DNA of 34,618 bases from Oehlia diaphana. Taxonomy: Eukaryota; Glomeromycota; Glomeromycetes; Glomerales; Glomeraceae. The translations under genes and the position numbers were made by a program. Of this stretch, positions 1-10,987 are shown one piece after another. The first letter of the stretch is position 1; every line of letters starts with the position of its first letter. The stretch is from assembly GCA_003833135.1 (NCBI GenBank), contig QZLH01000332.1, positions 24,253 to 58,870 on the forward strand, read 5' to 3'. The notes below the pieces were generated by a model. It searched no databases. It was not told the origin of the DNA and saw nothing but the letters and a program-made list of their open reading frames with translations.

Positions 1-1456
1 GATTTAGCGAAGGAATTTGAGGATTAATAATTAATAACAATAATAGTAATAGTACAATAATAGTAATAATAATAAACATTTATTAATAATAATAATAATA
101 ATTAATTAGTAATATAATAAAATTCATATATTTTTTTTCATTTAATAATTAATACAAATGTATTTATTATATAATTTATATTATAGTTTATTAGTAAATT
201 TAGTTTCGGTAATTTTAACGCGTCGAAACTATTTCGGCAGTTTCGTATAATTTCAGCAATTTTGACATGTCAAAACTATTTCGGCATATCGGCATTTTGA
301 CATATTTTTAATTTCGACATTTTGACATTGGCCTATTGAGTTTCAGCAGGCAACTTTACTTATTTCTTATATTTTTTTAACAAATAGGACAGATAAATTC
401 TGATGCAGAAGTAGTAAAAGATGTTGTAAGTATTGACATATTAGTGATTGAATCTGAAAAAATATAAAATATTTAATAAAAATAAAAAATAGTTTTGCAA
501 AACTAATGTTATTTACAACTAATAACTGGTAACATTTGAAATTGCAAGATGCCAATTGCCTTCTACTAGTCTTCCACTCTTCCACTACTTAAAATCTGTT
601 ATCAGTTTTAGACTGCGCTTATCGGTTAGATGTGTTTTTTAATATGTTGTTTTTTTTAAGGGTACATCTGTTAAATTTGATCATGAAAATTTTTTTTTTT
701 ACTAATTGTAGCTGTGTAATATTGATTAAAATTACTATATATAATTAGGTTCAATTTTAATAGTTAGCCAATATGTGCAAAAGAATTTTATATATATTTA
801 TTATAATATAGGATTGACAATTGGTGTGATTATACTTATAACTAATAAAGTAATTATAGAAGGAGTATTTTATAATAAAAAAATTGGAACCAAAAAATGT
901 GTGCCTTCAGTTAAGAAGGGGAGTTCTTATATTAAAGGTACTTATAAAGGGAGTTGACTGTATATATTAATATATACTTTATAAATTATTAATTTTTATA
1001 TTGTAAAATGATTTATTTTTACTAATTAATTATATTAAACAGAATTTATTTAGAAATTATTATAAAATAATAATATTAATTTTATATTAATTTTATATCA
1101 GAATTTTATTATTATATCAATTATTAATATACTCATAATTTAGTAATATTCTAATAGTATTTCTATTTAATAATTAGTAAAAATTTTTATTTTTAACTTT
1201 ATCTTCAAAGGGAATGGTGTATTTACATTAATTATTATAAAAGTTATTTTTAGCTATCCTATTTAGCCAACAGATATTTCCTATAAGTATATATAATAAT
1301 AATTTACAAAATAATAATAATAAATATTATTATGATAATAATAAAAAATTATAAAGGGATATAAATTAACCAGTATAATTTATATTAAAATTTCCTTTTA
1401 TTAAAATTTGTTTATACAATAATAATAAATATAATGTTCCTATTAATAAAAATTCA
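1..1456. other. AT-rich non-coding stretch
   Basis: I see no supportable gene. Short open frames here lack family resemblance and are what AT-rich DNA gives by chance. The stretch holds poly-TAA/TTA microsatellite-like runs near 30-130 and the small tandem repeat listed at 204-286. The last part is probably the 3' flank of the Hsp70-like gene A, which ends at 1457 on the minus strand. Confidence 0.6.
204..286. repeat. two-copy 36-bp repeat with central palindrome
   Basis: Two diverged copies of a roughly 36-bp unit lie at 204-239 and 251-286, both ending in aactatttcggca. The second copy contains a perfect 16-bp palindrome, TTTTGACATGTCAAAA, at 260-275. The first copy has the matching but imperfect form around a CGCG core. 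More fragments of the unit (cggcattttgaca and similar) continue to about 330. It looks like part of a dispersed or satellite-like repeat. The family is not identified. Confidence 0.5.
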
Positions 1457-3744
1457 TTAAATATTATCAAATACTTTTTCATATTTCCAACCAGTTTTAA
1501 CATTAACATCTTGAACAATAACCTTAATTTTCATATTATCAAAAAACAAAGTAACAGAAATAGCACTATTACTAAGCATACTAAGTGTACTAATATCCAA
1601 TATACCGATTTTACTTACTCCAGGAGAATCACAATATTTCACATCATGTTCATTTGTAACAAATAGATCTAAACTATTTCGTGATAAGAAACTTGAGCTA
1701 AAGATCATAGAAATTCCTGTATCAACAGGAATCTCATCCCCTTGTTTGGCTATTCGTAAAAAAATATTAATCATTCCATCCGGAAGTTTACGTTCCATTG
1801 GATCACCAGGATTCCACTTGCGGGTAGTTTTAATTCCTAAAGAAGTGAAGCAAAAGTCTATTTTGTTCAATCGACAAAAAACAAGTTTTACTAATTAAAA
1901 CTTACCATATGTCTTTTCAAAAACACGTGAGGTAATAGTAAATGATAGTTTGGTTGACTTGTTTAACATTTCCGGTAGCATTAAACCATATTGTACAGCT
2001 TATTTGACAAGTTTATAAAAAAAATTAGTTAATTAAAGAAAACATTAAAGTCATATTAAACATCTCACCTCCTCTAACATTTATCATCAATGGATTTGCA
2101 AGAATAATTATATTAGTTACTTTTTGACTAAATTCTTCTTTAATTCTTTTCTGTAAATACATTGATTGACTAAAACCACCAAAAAGAAGTATAGCTTTGC
2201 AACTGCTGACTGCATTCAATTGTGTATTAATTAATCGTAAAATTCTTTCTATCACTGGATCAAACATTGCTTTAATATCTTCAAATGTCACGTCAATAAG
2301 CCAATCTTGATATTCCATCTGTTCACGTTCAGGATCTTTGACATACTGAATAATAGCTCGACATATATCTTTCATTTAAAAAAGTACTTTTTTAATTTAA
2401 TCAAACCTTCAATAATCTAATATATATAAAATTAATTTATATTTTTTTTTTTTCACCTGTAAAATCCAATTCATAGCTAAAATCTCTATCTTGACCTGTG
2501 AATTTAAATTTACAATTTTCACAAAAATCTTTAATCATATATTGTAATTGACCATAATGATTTTCTTTTAATAAATTAATTGCTGATTGTCCAACTTTAC
2601 GACTAAGAAAATCAAGAAATTCTTCATCAACAGAATTTCCACCACGGGGATCTCCTATCCTTCCGGAAATATCATCAAGTTCATTATTTTCTAAAAGTGT
2701 TCGTATTATTATATCTATTGCGTCGGCGCCATTATCAACAATCATAAATGATGCTAAGAGAAAAAAAGAAATGATCAAAAAATTTAAATCTATTATTTTT
2801 TGAGCGAACAAATCTTCTTCAATTGGCATGACATACTTACAGCCAACACTAATATTAAAATCTCTTAACACTTTCGTATTACAATAAATAGAAGCAGCCT
2901 CATCTAATAAAATAATTATTAATAGATTACAAAATATAATATGTGACAAACATATAAAGAAATGGAAATGTTATACTAACGCTTAGTTATAAAATATAAA
3001 TTCGAGCTACCTTTGTAGTTTATCAGACCCGCATTATACGCACACTCACGTATAATTGCCTTAGCTTTATTGTCGCATTCAACTGGAATCTATAAAATCA
3101 CAAAAAAAAATTTATTTTATAAAGACAATTAAATAATGAAAATTTTATAATACCTGTAATATAATTAAAACATTTTTATAAAAGTCAACGTATGGCCAAC
3201 GAGTGCTTAAAGTATACTTAACGAAACTACTCATTTCTCTAAGATAATCAGTTATAGCGGTTTTATAATCTACACCTTCTGGTAAATAGGGTTTATTTTC
3301 CATTTTACTCAAACACAGTAAAAAATTTTCTACAAGTTTTACAGGTTTTATATCAAAACTTGTCTTTTTCCTGTATGGTCGTTGAGATAGCGCGGAATGT
3401 CCCCAACTCATCAAGTTAAATGATTCATCATACTTTAGAACTGTTGGGATTTTCACACGACCTATACACTCTGGCCAACAATCATTTACGATTATATCAT
3501 TCGGAGAACATAAATGTGCATAAGCGAAAGACTGTTATTAATAGAAAAAAAGAGTTAATAATTGATAACTTTATTTAAAATTTATATGAAAATGAAAACC
3601 TACTGAATATTTAACCCCAAACTCTTAAATTCGGAGATAAAATAATAGATTAGCGTATTATTATTTTTTTTTTTTCAATTAATAATTTAAAATATAATTA
3701 CCTATGCCTACTACTACACGAATGGTATAATCTAAAAATGACAT
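1457..3744 (-). CDS. Hsp70-like (HSPA12-type) protein A, eroded ATPase motifs
   Basis: Nine exons (minus strand, 5' to 3'): 3744-3702, 3623-3604, 3531-3154, 3089-2981, 2903-2841, 2753-2457, 2368-2069, 1998-1906, 1836-1457. All junctions are GT-AG and the total is 1683 nt, or 560 residues. The fold is the actin-like ATPase of the Hsp70 family, with the fungal HSPA12-like C-terminal region instead of a normal peptide-binding domain. Three motifs can be placed: phosphate-1 at residues 15-21 reads EFGVKYS (family DFGTTYS); phosphate-2 at 211-218 reads DNGADAID (family DCGGGTVD); the adenosine motif near 367 is intact (GGFSQS). Loss of the metal-binding Asp and of the glycines predicts weak or no ATP hydrolysis. 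The 20-nt exon 2 that fits the phase starts after a TTAAG acceptor. Exon 7 uses the acceptor at 2369-2370, because an in-frame stop lies just before it. The C-terminal region (last exon, RKWNPGDPMERK) is kept, unlike in genes B and C. Confidence 0.87.
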
Positions 3745-4582
3745 AATTCATAATTCCCAAACGAAAAAAAATGCGCACTGATTGCATTTATATATATCAT
3801 TTTATCATTTGAACTAAACCGTTTTAGAACCGATCGGCCCTAATAAATTATCGTTTTCGCGATGCATTTATTACTGAAATTAAAAAGGTAAATATAAACC
3901 TGTATAAATTTACCAGAATGAAATAAATTAAAAAGCTAAAAATAAAATATATTTACTATTCTCCTATACAACATATCTTCTAGCACATTGAAATTGTGAT
4001 CTATATAGCAGCAAAAAAGTTACATATGAAATATAATAAGATAATAAAGTAATATATTATTTAATATTTTTCGGTTAAGAGAGAGTAAAAGGTATAACAA
4101 TAGAAATATCTCAACGAAAAATTCAAGTTTAATAAAATAGAATAAATAAAGAAGCTTTTATTAAAGAGAATAAACTTTTAGAAGACATTTCCAGTGATAC
4201 TGGTAATTAATGAAATAATAAACGTATGCACGCGTTAGACTAATTAATAATACAATATTTCCCAAAAAAAAAGGATATTTTTAATCTTAAATATTATCAT
4301 AAAGTCTGTACGTAACAACCGCAACGTCTACGTCTATATGTAGCTATAAATTAAATAAAATTTTTTTTGTTTCATTAAATAGTTATGCGCTCGTAATCAA
4401 AAAAAATACTGACATTGATTCCAGAGACCAAAAATAGAAACCAGAATAGGAAGATATCCTATAAAAGGAGCCGCATATTATCATCTTTCCTCATTTTTTA
4501 AAATCAAAATACTTTCAATAATCTTCATATAAATTTTGTACGAAAGATATAATTTTTTTAATACCAATTAAAAGCTTTGTAG
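3745..4582. other. intergenic, no gene seen
   Basis: AT-rich spacer of 838 bp between the start of Hsp70-like gene A and the end of the small orphan gene, both on the minus strand. It should hold the promoter of gene A next to 3745 and the 3' flank of the orphan. No specific site stands out, since TATA-like strings are everywhere at this base composition. Confidence 0.5.
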
Positions 4583-5191
4583 TCATTCCCTATTACTACG
4601 AGTGATTTCATTTGTTTCATTATCAATAAATTCAATGCCGAAATAACTTAAGTCTCTTAAGATGCCTCTTGTTAATGTATCACAACCTACAGTGTATAAT
4701 ATTTCTCCCACAAGTCCGGAAACATGACTACTAATCGTCATTAAAACGCCACCAATGGGAATTGCTGCCAGACCTGTCTTAGACACAATTTTTCTTGTTA
4801 CCATTATCGATACCATCCTGGATATTACCAATTTCGCAATTTTCCAAAATTTTGATTCTTCATGACTATCATAATGGTTTCTACCATATAAACTATAGTA
4901 ACCATGGTTTCTATCATATAAACTATGGTAATCATGGTTAATATCATAACTATGGTTACTATTGTATCTATCCTTTTCAATTGTTCTTGGCGGAACTATA
5001 CAAAGTGTAATAATACCCGTGAAAAGGAAAACATCATCCATAAATTTGGATAATTTCTTGTTCTTTTCTTGTAATCCAATCATTATTGCGCCACCACCAA
5101 TAGGAATTGCTGCTGAACCTGCCTCAGACACAATTATTTGTGCTGCCGTTGTTGATATTACAAGCTTTGATATTAAATTATTTACTTCCAT
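4583..5191 (-). CDS. small hydrophobic orphan with internal duplication
   Basis: Single-exon frame of 202 residues. I chose the ATG at 5191-5189 (MEVNNLISK). The frame stays open upstream but has no earlier ATG. I do not recognise a family. It has a duplicated hydrophobic module: residues about 7-40 and 117-166 both contain a helix-like stretch followed by AAIPIGG (residues 27-33 and 142-148). A third hydrophobic stretch lies at about 54-68. Between the modules is a Tyr/His/Asn-rich linker (about 80-111) made of imperfect repeats of the SLYDRNH type, encoded by about 36-bp DNA repeats near 4870-4960. Small-residue-rich helices suggest membrane association or oligomerisation, which is inference. 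There is no obvious signal peptide and no catalytic motif. It lies between two Hsp70-like genes on the same strand, so a functional link is possible but not shown. Confidence 0.6.
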   Translation of the reverse strand: MEVNNLISKLVISTTAAQIIVSEAGSAAIPIGGGAIMIGLQEKNKKLSKFMDDVFLFTGIITLCIVPPRTIEKDRYNSNHSYDINHDYHSLYDRNHGYYSLYGRNHYDSHEESKFWKIAKLVISRMVSIMVTRKIVSKTGLAAIPIGGVLMTISSHVSGLVGEILYTVGCDTLTRGILRDLSYFGIEFIDNETNEITRSNRE

Positions 5192-6368
5192 AATTAAAGT
5201 TCCTTCGTTTTTACTTTGGTGACTAATATTCCCTCTATACAAATTGTTAATAGGAACATGAGTAAGGGAAAATGAGATTTATCAGCCTATTTGGAAAAAA
5301 AACCCCCAAAAGCTAAAAGACTTTTTGTTCATTTTTTTCGACATTTTTAATCTATTGATTAATAATCATTGTATTACAACTGATTTCTATTTTTATGTCA
5401 TTTCGCGTGATTATCATGATCTGAACATCTAATTCAATATCACATGATTGACAGATTTACGTATTAGTCGTACTTTAAATTAGAATCCACCATTGATATG
5501 TGATATTTTGAAATCCATCAGATCGGTCGCGACACCAGTACAATAAAATCATGAGTTAACCATTCGGTACAGTCTTAAATAATGGCAGCATTTACGTAGC
5601 ACCATAATAAATTTATTCTAAACGCAAAATTGGGATCCCCAATAAATAATTTTTTTAATGTTCCACCCCGAGAAAAATTATTTCTTTTTCATTTAGAAGG
5701 GATATTTTTTCATACCATCACGGAAAAACGAGTTGAATTTCACTTATCAGTTAGATCGACAGATCGGCTCGACGAAATGTTTAAAAATTTAATCGTACAG
5801 TACATGTAAAATATTATTAAGAAATATAATGTGTATCAAAAGTATTTAGGTTAGAAATTAAAATAATAGAAAGAGAAAGTCGCACGCGTGAAAAGAAAGT
5901 AGAATGTTACAAAAAACAGTGTAAGAATTGAGACAAGAAATGACGTACGTGAAAATCTGAAGGAAAGAAAATCTATAAATAAACCGTTTCTATTCCTTCA
6001 ATCAACAATAGTGGTAACATATCGGATTATTCGGCGAAACGAAAGTACCGATTATATTCGGTTCGTTCGTTGTATCCGGATTTAATTCGAATCGGGGAAA
6101 AATCGGCATACCGTTTATTTATTTTAATGAAGTCATGATCTACCATCATGTGATTGGTTGATTTCACTCATTTTTTTTTACGCATTGCTCGTTTTTGGCG
6201 TTTCCGGTCACCACTATCATTAAATTTTAATTTAACGATAATATTCGAAAGTATTTTTCTTTTATTTATAATCTCATGCAATAAAATTTTTACACATTTT
6301 GAAAAAATATACAATGTAAAGGGATGAAATCAAAAAATTTTAATTTACAGTAATTGTTCTTGATGTTA
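5192..6368. other. intergenic, no gene seen
   Basis: Spacer of about 1.2 kb between the orphan at 4583-5191 and the 3' end of Hsp70/coiled-coil gene B. It is slightly less AT-rich than its surroundings around 5750-6120, with several CG-containing strings (for example cggttcgttcg near 6058). No coding frame, RNA gene or clear repeat structure could be supported. Confidence 0.5.
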
Positions 6369-9300
6369 TCATTCTTTCCGTGTAAAGACTTTTGCAGACG
6401 TATAAATCTCTCTATTGTTTGACGCAAGATCTCTTCCAGTTAAAGGGAAATAACATAAATCAACGTACAAATTTTCATTATCGCTAAAATTTATTCCTTC
6501 CATAAATGATTTATTTACTTTAGCATTACACGGGATCCAAGCGTATTGAACAACAGGTTCTTGGACTTTCAATCTAAACCAAAATATCTTTACAAATTCC
6601 CGAATAATAGTTGCAGCCAAATTTTCAGAAGCAATTTTTTCTTGATCATCTTTGATAATACGTAATTCATTCATAATATTATTTAATTGTTTTTTATGAT
6701 AATCAATGAAAGGATGCTCATGAATAGTATCTCCAATAATATCACTGAATGCGTGGTTATTAAGAATTGAATAAATTTGTTGTCGTAATTTCGTTGATGC
6801 AAGAAGTGTTACTTCTTTATTTCCAGTACGTTGTTTTGAAATATTAGTTAATAAGATATATAATGCAGATGTTTTATTGATTATATCTGATTCGAGATGA
6901 TAATATTTTCCTGTCGTTTGAAAATATTTTGTCGCGTATGAAAATATCGTTTCTATGATATGACGTTGCAACACTGCCTGAATAAGTAATCGATCATCTT
7001 TTTGATTCGTGATTTTGGTTGGACATTTATAAAGTAATAAAAGTTTTTTAACTTGTTCCATATTAATGATGACATTTTGCTTTAAATCTGTTATATATTT
7101 TTTTAAATTATTATTTAAATCTGAAATATCATTATTTAAATTAGCATGATTTTGATTATCATCATCTAATAATAATTCATTTTTTGAAAATTTATTTTGT
7201 TGAATAAGATGTTCTAATTGTACTTCTTTCTCTTTTTCTAAATCTTGTATTTGATTTTCTTTCAATTCTAAAGATTGTTGCAATTGATCAATTTTTTCAA
7301 TATATTGTTGATTAATTTGATGCATTTCATTTTTTAATTTTTCATGTTGATTTGACTCTTCATTGTTTTTGTTTGTTAATTCTATATATTTTTCTTGTGA
7401 ATTATCATATAATGATTTATGATTATTATCATATTCTTGAATATCATCTTGATGTTTTTTCTCAAGTTTCTTGATGGTATCAAAAGATTGAATCTGAATA
7501 CAATTTAGACGTTGTTTTTGTTCTTTATATTCATTTATTAAGTCATCATATTTTTTCTCTAAATCATCATACAATGATTTATATTCATTTAAATTATTAT
7601 TAGACTCTTGAATTTCTTGTTGAAATTTTTTCTTCTCTTCTTCAAGTTTTTGAATAGTATCGGAAGATTGAATTTGCATTTCATTTAAATATTGTTCTCG
7701 TTCTTTATATTCTTTGTTTTCATTTATTAAAGCAACATGTTCTTTCTTTAAATCATCATACAATGTTTTATACTCGTTTAAATTATTATTAGATTCTTGA
7801 ATATCATCATTAAATTTTTTCTCAAGTTTCTTGACGGTATCAGAAGATTGAATCTGAACATCATTTAGACGTTGTTCTTTTTCTTTATATTCATTCACTA
7901 AGTCATCATATTTTTTCTTTAAATTATCGTGCAATGTTATATATTCATTTAAGTTATTATTTGATTCTTGAATTTCTTCTTGGAATAATTTCTTTTCTTC
8001 TTCAAGCTTCTTAATGGTATCGGAAGATTGAATCTGAATATTATTTAGACGTTGTTCTTTTTCTTTATATCCTTCGTTTTCATTCACTAAGTCATCATAT
8101 TTTTTTTTTAAATTATAGTGCAATGTTTTATATTCATTTAAGTTATTATTTGATTCTTGAATTTCTTCTTGGAGTATTTTCTTTTCTTCTTCAAGTTTTT
8201 TAATGGTATCGGAAGATTGAAACTGCATTTCATTTAGATGCTGTTTTAGTTCTTTATTTTCTTCGTTTTCATTTACTAAGTCATCATATTTTTTTTTTAA
8301 ATTATAGTGCAATGTTTTATATTCATTTAAATTATTATTTGATTCTTGAATTTCTTCTTGGAGTATTTTCTTTTCTTCTTCAAGTTTCATAATGGTATCG
8401 GAAGATTGAAACCGCATTTCATTTAGATTCTGTTCTCGTTCTTTATATTCTTCGTTTTCATTCACTAAGTCATCATATTTTTTCTTTAAATTATCGAATA
8501 ATGTTTTATATTCATTTAATTCATTATTTGATTCTTGAATTTCTTCACGGAATTTGTTTTTTTCTTCTTCAAGTTTCTTAATGGTATCAGAAGATTTAAT
8601 CTGAATATTATATAGACGTTGTTCTTTTTCTTCATATTTATTCACTAATTCATCATATTTTTGCATTAAATTATCATATAATATTTTATACTCGTTTAAA
8701 TTATTATTAGATTCATGAAACTTGACTTGAAATTTTTTCTTTTCTTCTTCGAGATTTTTGATAGTATCATATGATTGTGTTAATTGAAACCGCATATTGT
8801 TGATATATGGCGCAGCACTCACTAACGCACCGCCATCGTTATTACGTTCAGGATCTCATAAAAAAAAAAAAAAAATAAAGAAAACCAAATTTTTTAATAA
8901 AAAATCAATAACAAATTTAATATAAAAAAAAAATAAAAAGATCAAATTATTGTAATTATTATAACTAAAAAAAATATTTAATATACTCACCATAAATCCA
9001 TTTCAACCCATATTGAACAGCTAATATATAATACATATTTTTTAAAAAAAGTTTGAGTTTTAAAAAAAAGTTAGAGTTAAAAAAAAAAAAAAAAAAAATA
9101 TGAATTAAAAAAAATTTTGAATTAATAGTTAAAATATGTAATAAAATGAAGATGTTTACCTCCTTCCATTATAGAAGTAATAGGATTAGGTGGTACATAA
9201 ATAATTGGTATTTTATTATTAAATTCTTGATTAATTCTTAATTTTAAATATTTTGATTCACTTAATATACCAATTAATAATAATAAATTACAATTATTAT

Positions 9301-10987
9301 TATTTGAACGTTCAATTAATTTTAGAATTTTTTCTATAATTGGATCAAATATTGATTTAATATCTTCAAATTTTAATTTGATATTCCATTCAACTTTTTT
9401 CATATTATCAAGATATTTTTCATCACAATATTGTATTAAAGCAGGACAAAGTTCTAAAGGGAAAAAAAAAAATAAAAATAAATATTCATTAATTTTTTTT
9501 ATTTACAATATCACCAAAGTGATGATCACCACTATCAAAAATTGGCGTGGAAATTCTGCACGTCTAATGCTGGTACGGTGATGATCACCATCGGGTGAAT
9601 TTTCAGATCAAATATCAATTATATATTTTAAATATACTAACCATCTAATTCCAAATCGATAGGATGAAATTCTGATTGAATTCCAGTAAATTCCATTTTA
9701 ACTTTTCTATAAAATTCTTTTAACATATATTGAAGTTGATCATAATGATTTTCTTTAACAAGATCAATCGTAGTAGATCCAACTTTAAATTCTAAAAATT
9801 TAAGAAATTCTTGATCTATGAAATTATCACCACAATCATTTCTACTTCTTTCTGTCATTATATTTAATTTTTCATCTTCCAAGAAAAGTATAGTTGTTGA
9901 ATCTATTGTATTATCTCCACAATCAACCACCATAAATGTTTCTAATAAAATTTGAAAATTAAATATCGATCAGTAAAATCTCGCATATTCCTGAAAACAA
10001 TAATAGTAATTATTGATTGATTACTTTACCGCCAACTGATAAATTCTCATTTAAAAATTTCATACAATGAATCGCAGCTGCTTCAGCTTGAAAAAAAGAT
10101 TTTTTTAAATCAATTAATTAATTGAAAATAATATTTTGATGATCCAACCCTTCAAACTTACGCTCTGTTATAAATCTCAAATTTCGACTATATTGATCCT
10201 TCAATAATCCTGCTTTAAAAGCGCATTCTCTCATAATAGCAATTGAAGTATGATCAAATTCAACGGGAACCTAAAAGGAAATACATACGCACACATATAT
10301 AAATTATATAAATTTTAATTTTCAAAAAAAAAAAAATCACAAAAAAAAAACATATTTCAGTATTTACCGTTAAAACAATTAAAACTTGATTATAAAAATC
10401 AATCCAATCATTTATTATAACATGTTTTATAATTTCACTCATTTCATGAAGATAATCAATAATAGCTTTTTTATAATCAAAACCATTTGGTAAAAAAGGT
10501 TTATTTTTCATTCTACTTAAATATAATTTAAATAATTCAATAGGTTTTTTATTATTATCAATACTTTCTTTTAAAGCATTAAAACCCCATGATTGAACTT
10601 TTTCATATTCATCATCATATAATAATATTGTTGGAATTTTATATAATCCATAATATTCTTGCCATTCTGAATGTACAATAATAGTTTTAATTCTTTTATG
10701 TGCGTATGCGAAACCCTTAAAGAAAAAAAGAAAATGGGAAGTTTAAAATTTATTTTTATATATACGGTATATTAATGACTTTATGAAATGAAATACGTTG
10801 TAAAAAAAATTTACCGAATGAGTGGTTCCGAAATCTAATTGAAGAAAAATATATTTTTATTGTTGAATATTATTTTATATGAACTCGAATGAATAAACAC
10901 GAATGAATAACGCGAATGAATAACGCGAATGAATGTATTTTAAAACTTACCGATACCAACAACAACACGATAATCATAATTTTCCAT
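6369..10987 (-). CDS. Hsp70-like/coiled-coil fusion protein B (predicted)
   Basis: Nine exons: 10987-10951, 10834-10815, 10715-10368, 10270-10162, 10086-10030, 9941-9642, 9453-9160, 9020-8991, 8854-6369. They total 3681 nt, or 1226 residues. Exons 1-8 (residues 1-398) are the Hsp70-like ATPase: phosphate-1 DFGTTHS at 13-19, phosphate-2 DCGDNTID at 197-204, and adenosine motif IGILSES at 351-357, where paralogue D has VGGFSES. Exon 8 ends in phase 1 before a consensus GTGAGT donor. The next in-phase acceptor (TATGAG, after a long T tract) opens the coiled-coil exon, which has no ATG of its own before codon 10 of the long frame. Exon 9 encodes about eight heptad-rich repeats (residues ~426-860), more coiled coil, then the conserved C-terminal domain (~975-1215; LIQAVLQRH, FWFRLKVQEP, VDLCYFPLTGRD). 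It replaces the usual Hsp70-like C-terminal region. The alternative is two genes, with the coiled-coil part starting at an internal ATG near 8795; long-read cDNA would decide. Confidence 0.78.
7440..8774 (-). repeat. eight tandem coiled-coil repeat units (about 180-189 bp)
   Basis: Inside the last exon of gene B, about eight units each start with a version of SSDTIKKLEEEKK and continue through ESNNNLNEYKTLYDNLKKKY to a Glu/Lys/Asn-rich end. A full unit is 63 residues (nine heptads, 189 nt); some are about 60. Units 3 and 4 are nearly identical in DNA, so they were duplicated or homogenised recently. The repeat builds a long parallel coiled coil and its copy number is likely to vary between strains (inference). 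Confidence 0.85.
9511..9598. mobile_element. 88-bp inverted-repeat (MITE-like) insert in intron 6 of gene B
   Basis: The segment begins TCACC and ends GGTGA, and its ends pair as an imperfect inverted repeat of about 22-25 bp; both arms carry gatgatcacca. It lies in intron 6 of gene B, which is 188 nt, while the same intron is 81, 88 and 90 nt in genes C, A and D. The excess of about 100 nt matches the insert. No clear target-site duplication is visible, so the class is unproven. Confidence 0.5.

Noticed and set aside
367..957. Two short frames (367-585 minus, 775-957 plus)
   Set aside because: Low-complexity AT-rich translations with no domain, no neighbours of the same kind and no convincing start context.
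4870..4960. Short regularly repeated units that could suggest a CRISPR-like array
   Set aside because: They are about 36-bp imperfect coding repeats without spacers, inside the orphan gene, and the DNA is eukaryotic.
8795..8822. Treating the long coiled-coil frame of gene B as a separate gene starting near 8822
   Set aside because: The codon at 8822 is GTG; the first ATG is codon 10. The in-phase join to Hsp70 exon 8 explains both this and the missing Hsp70 C-terminus better. Kept as the alternative.
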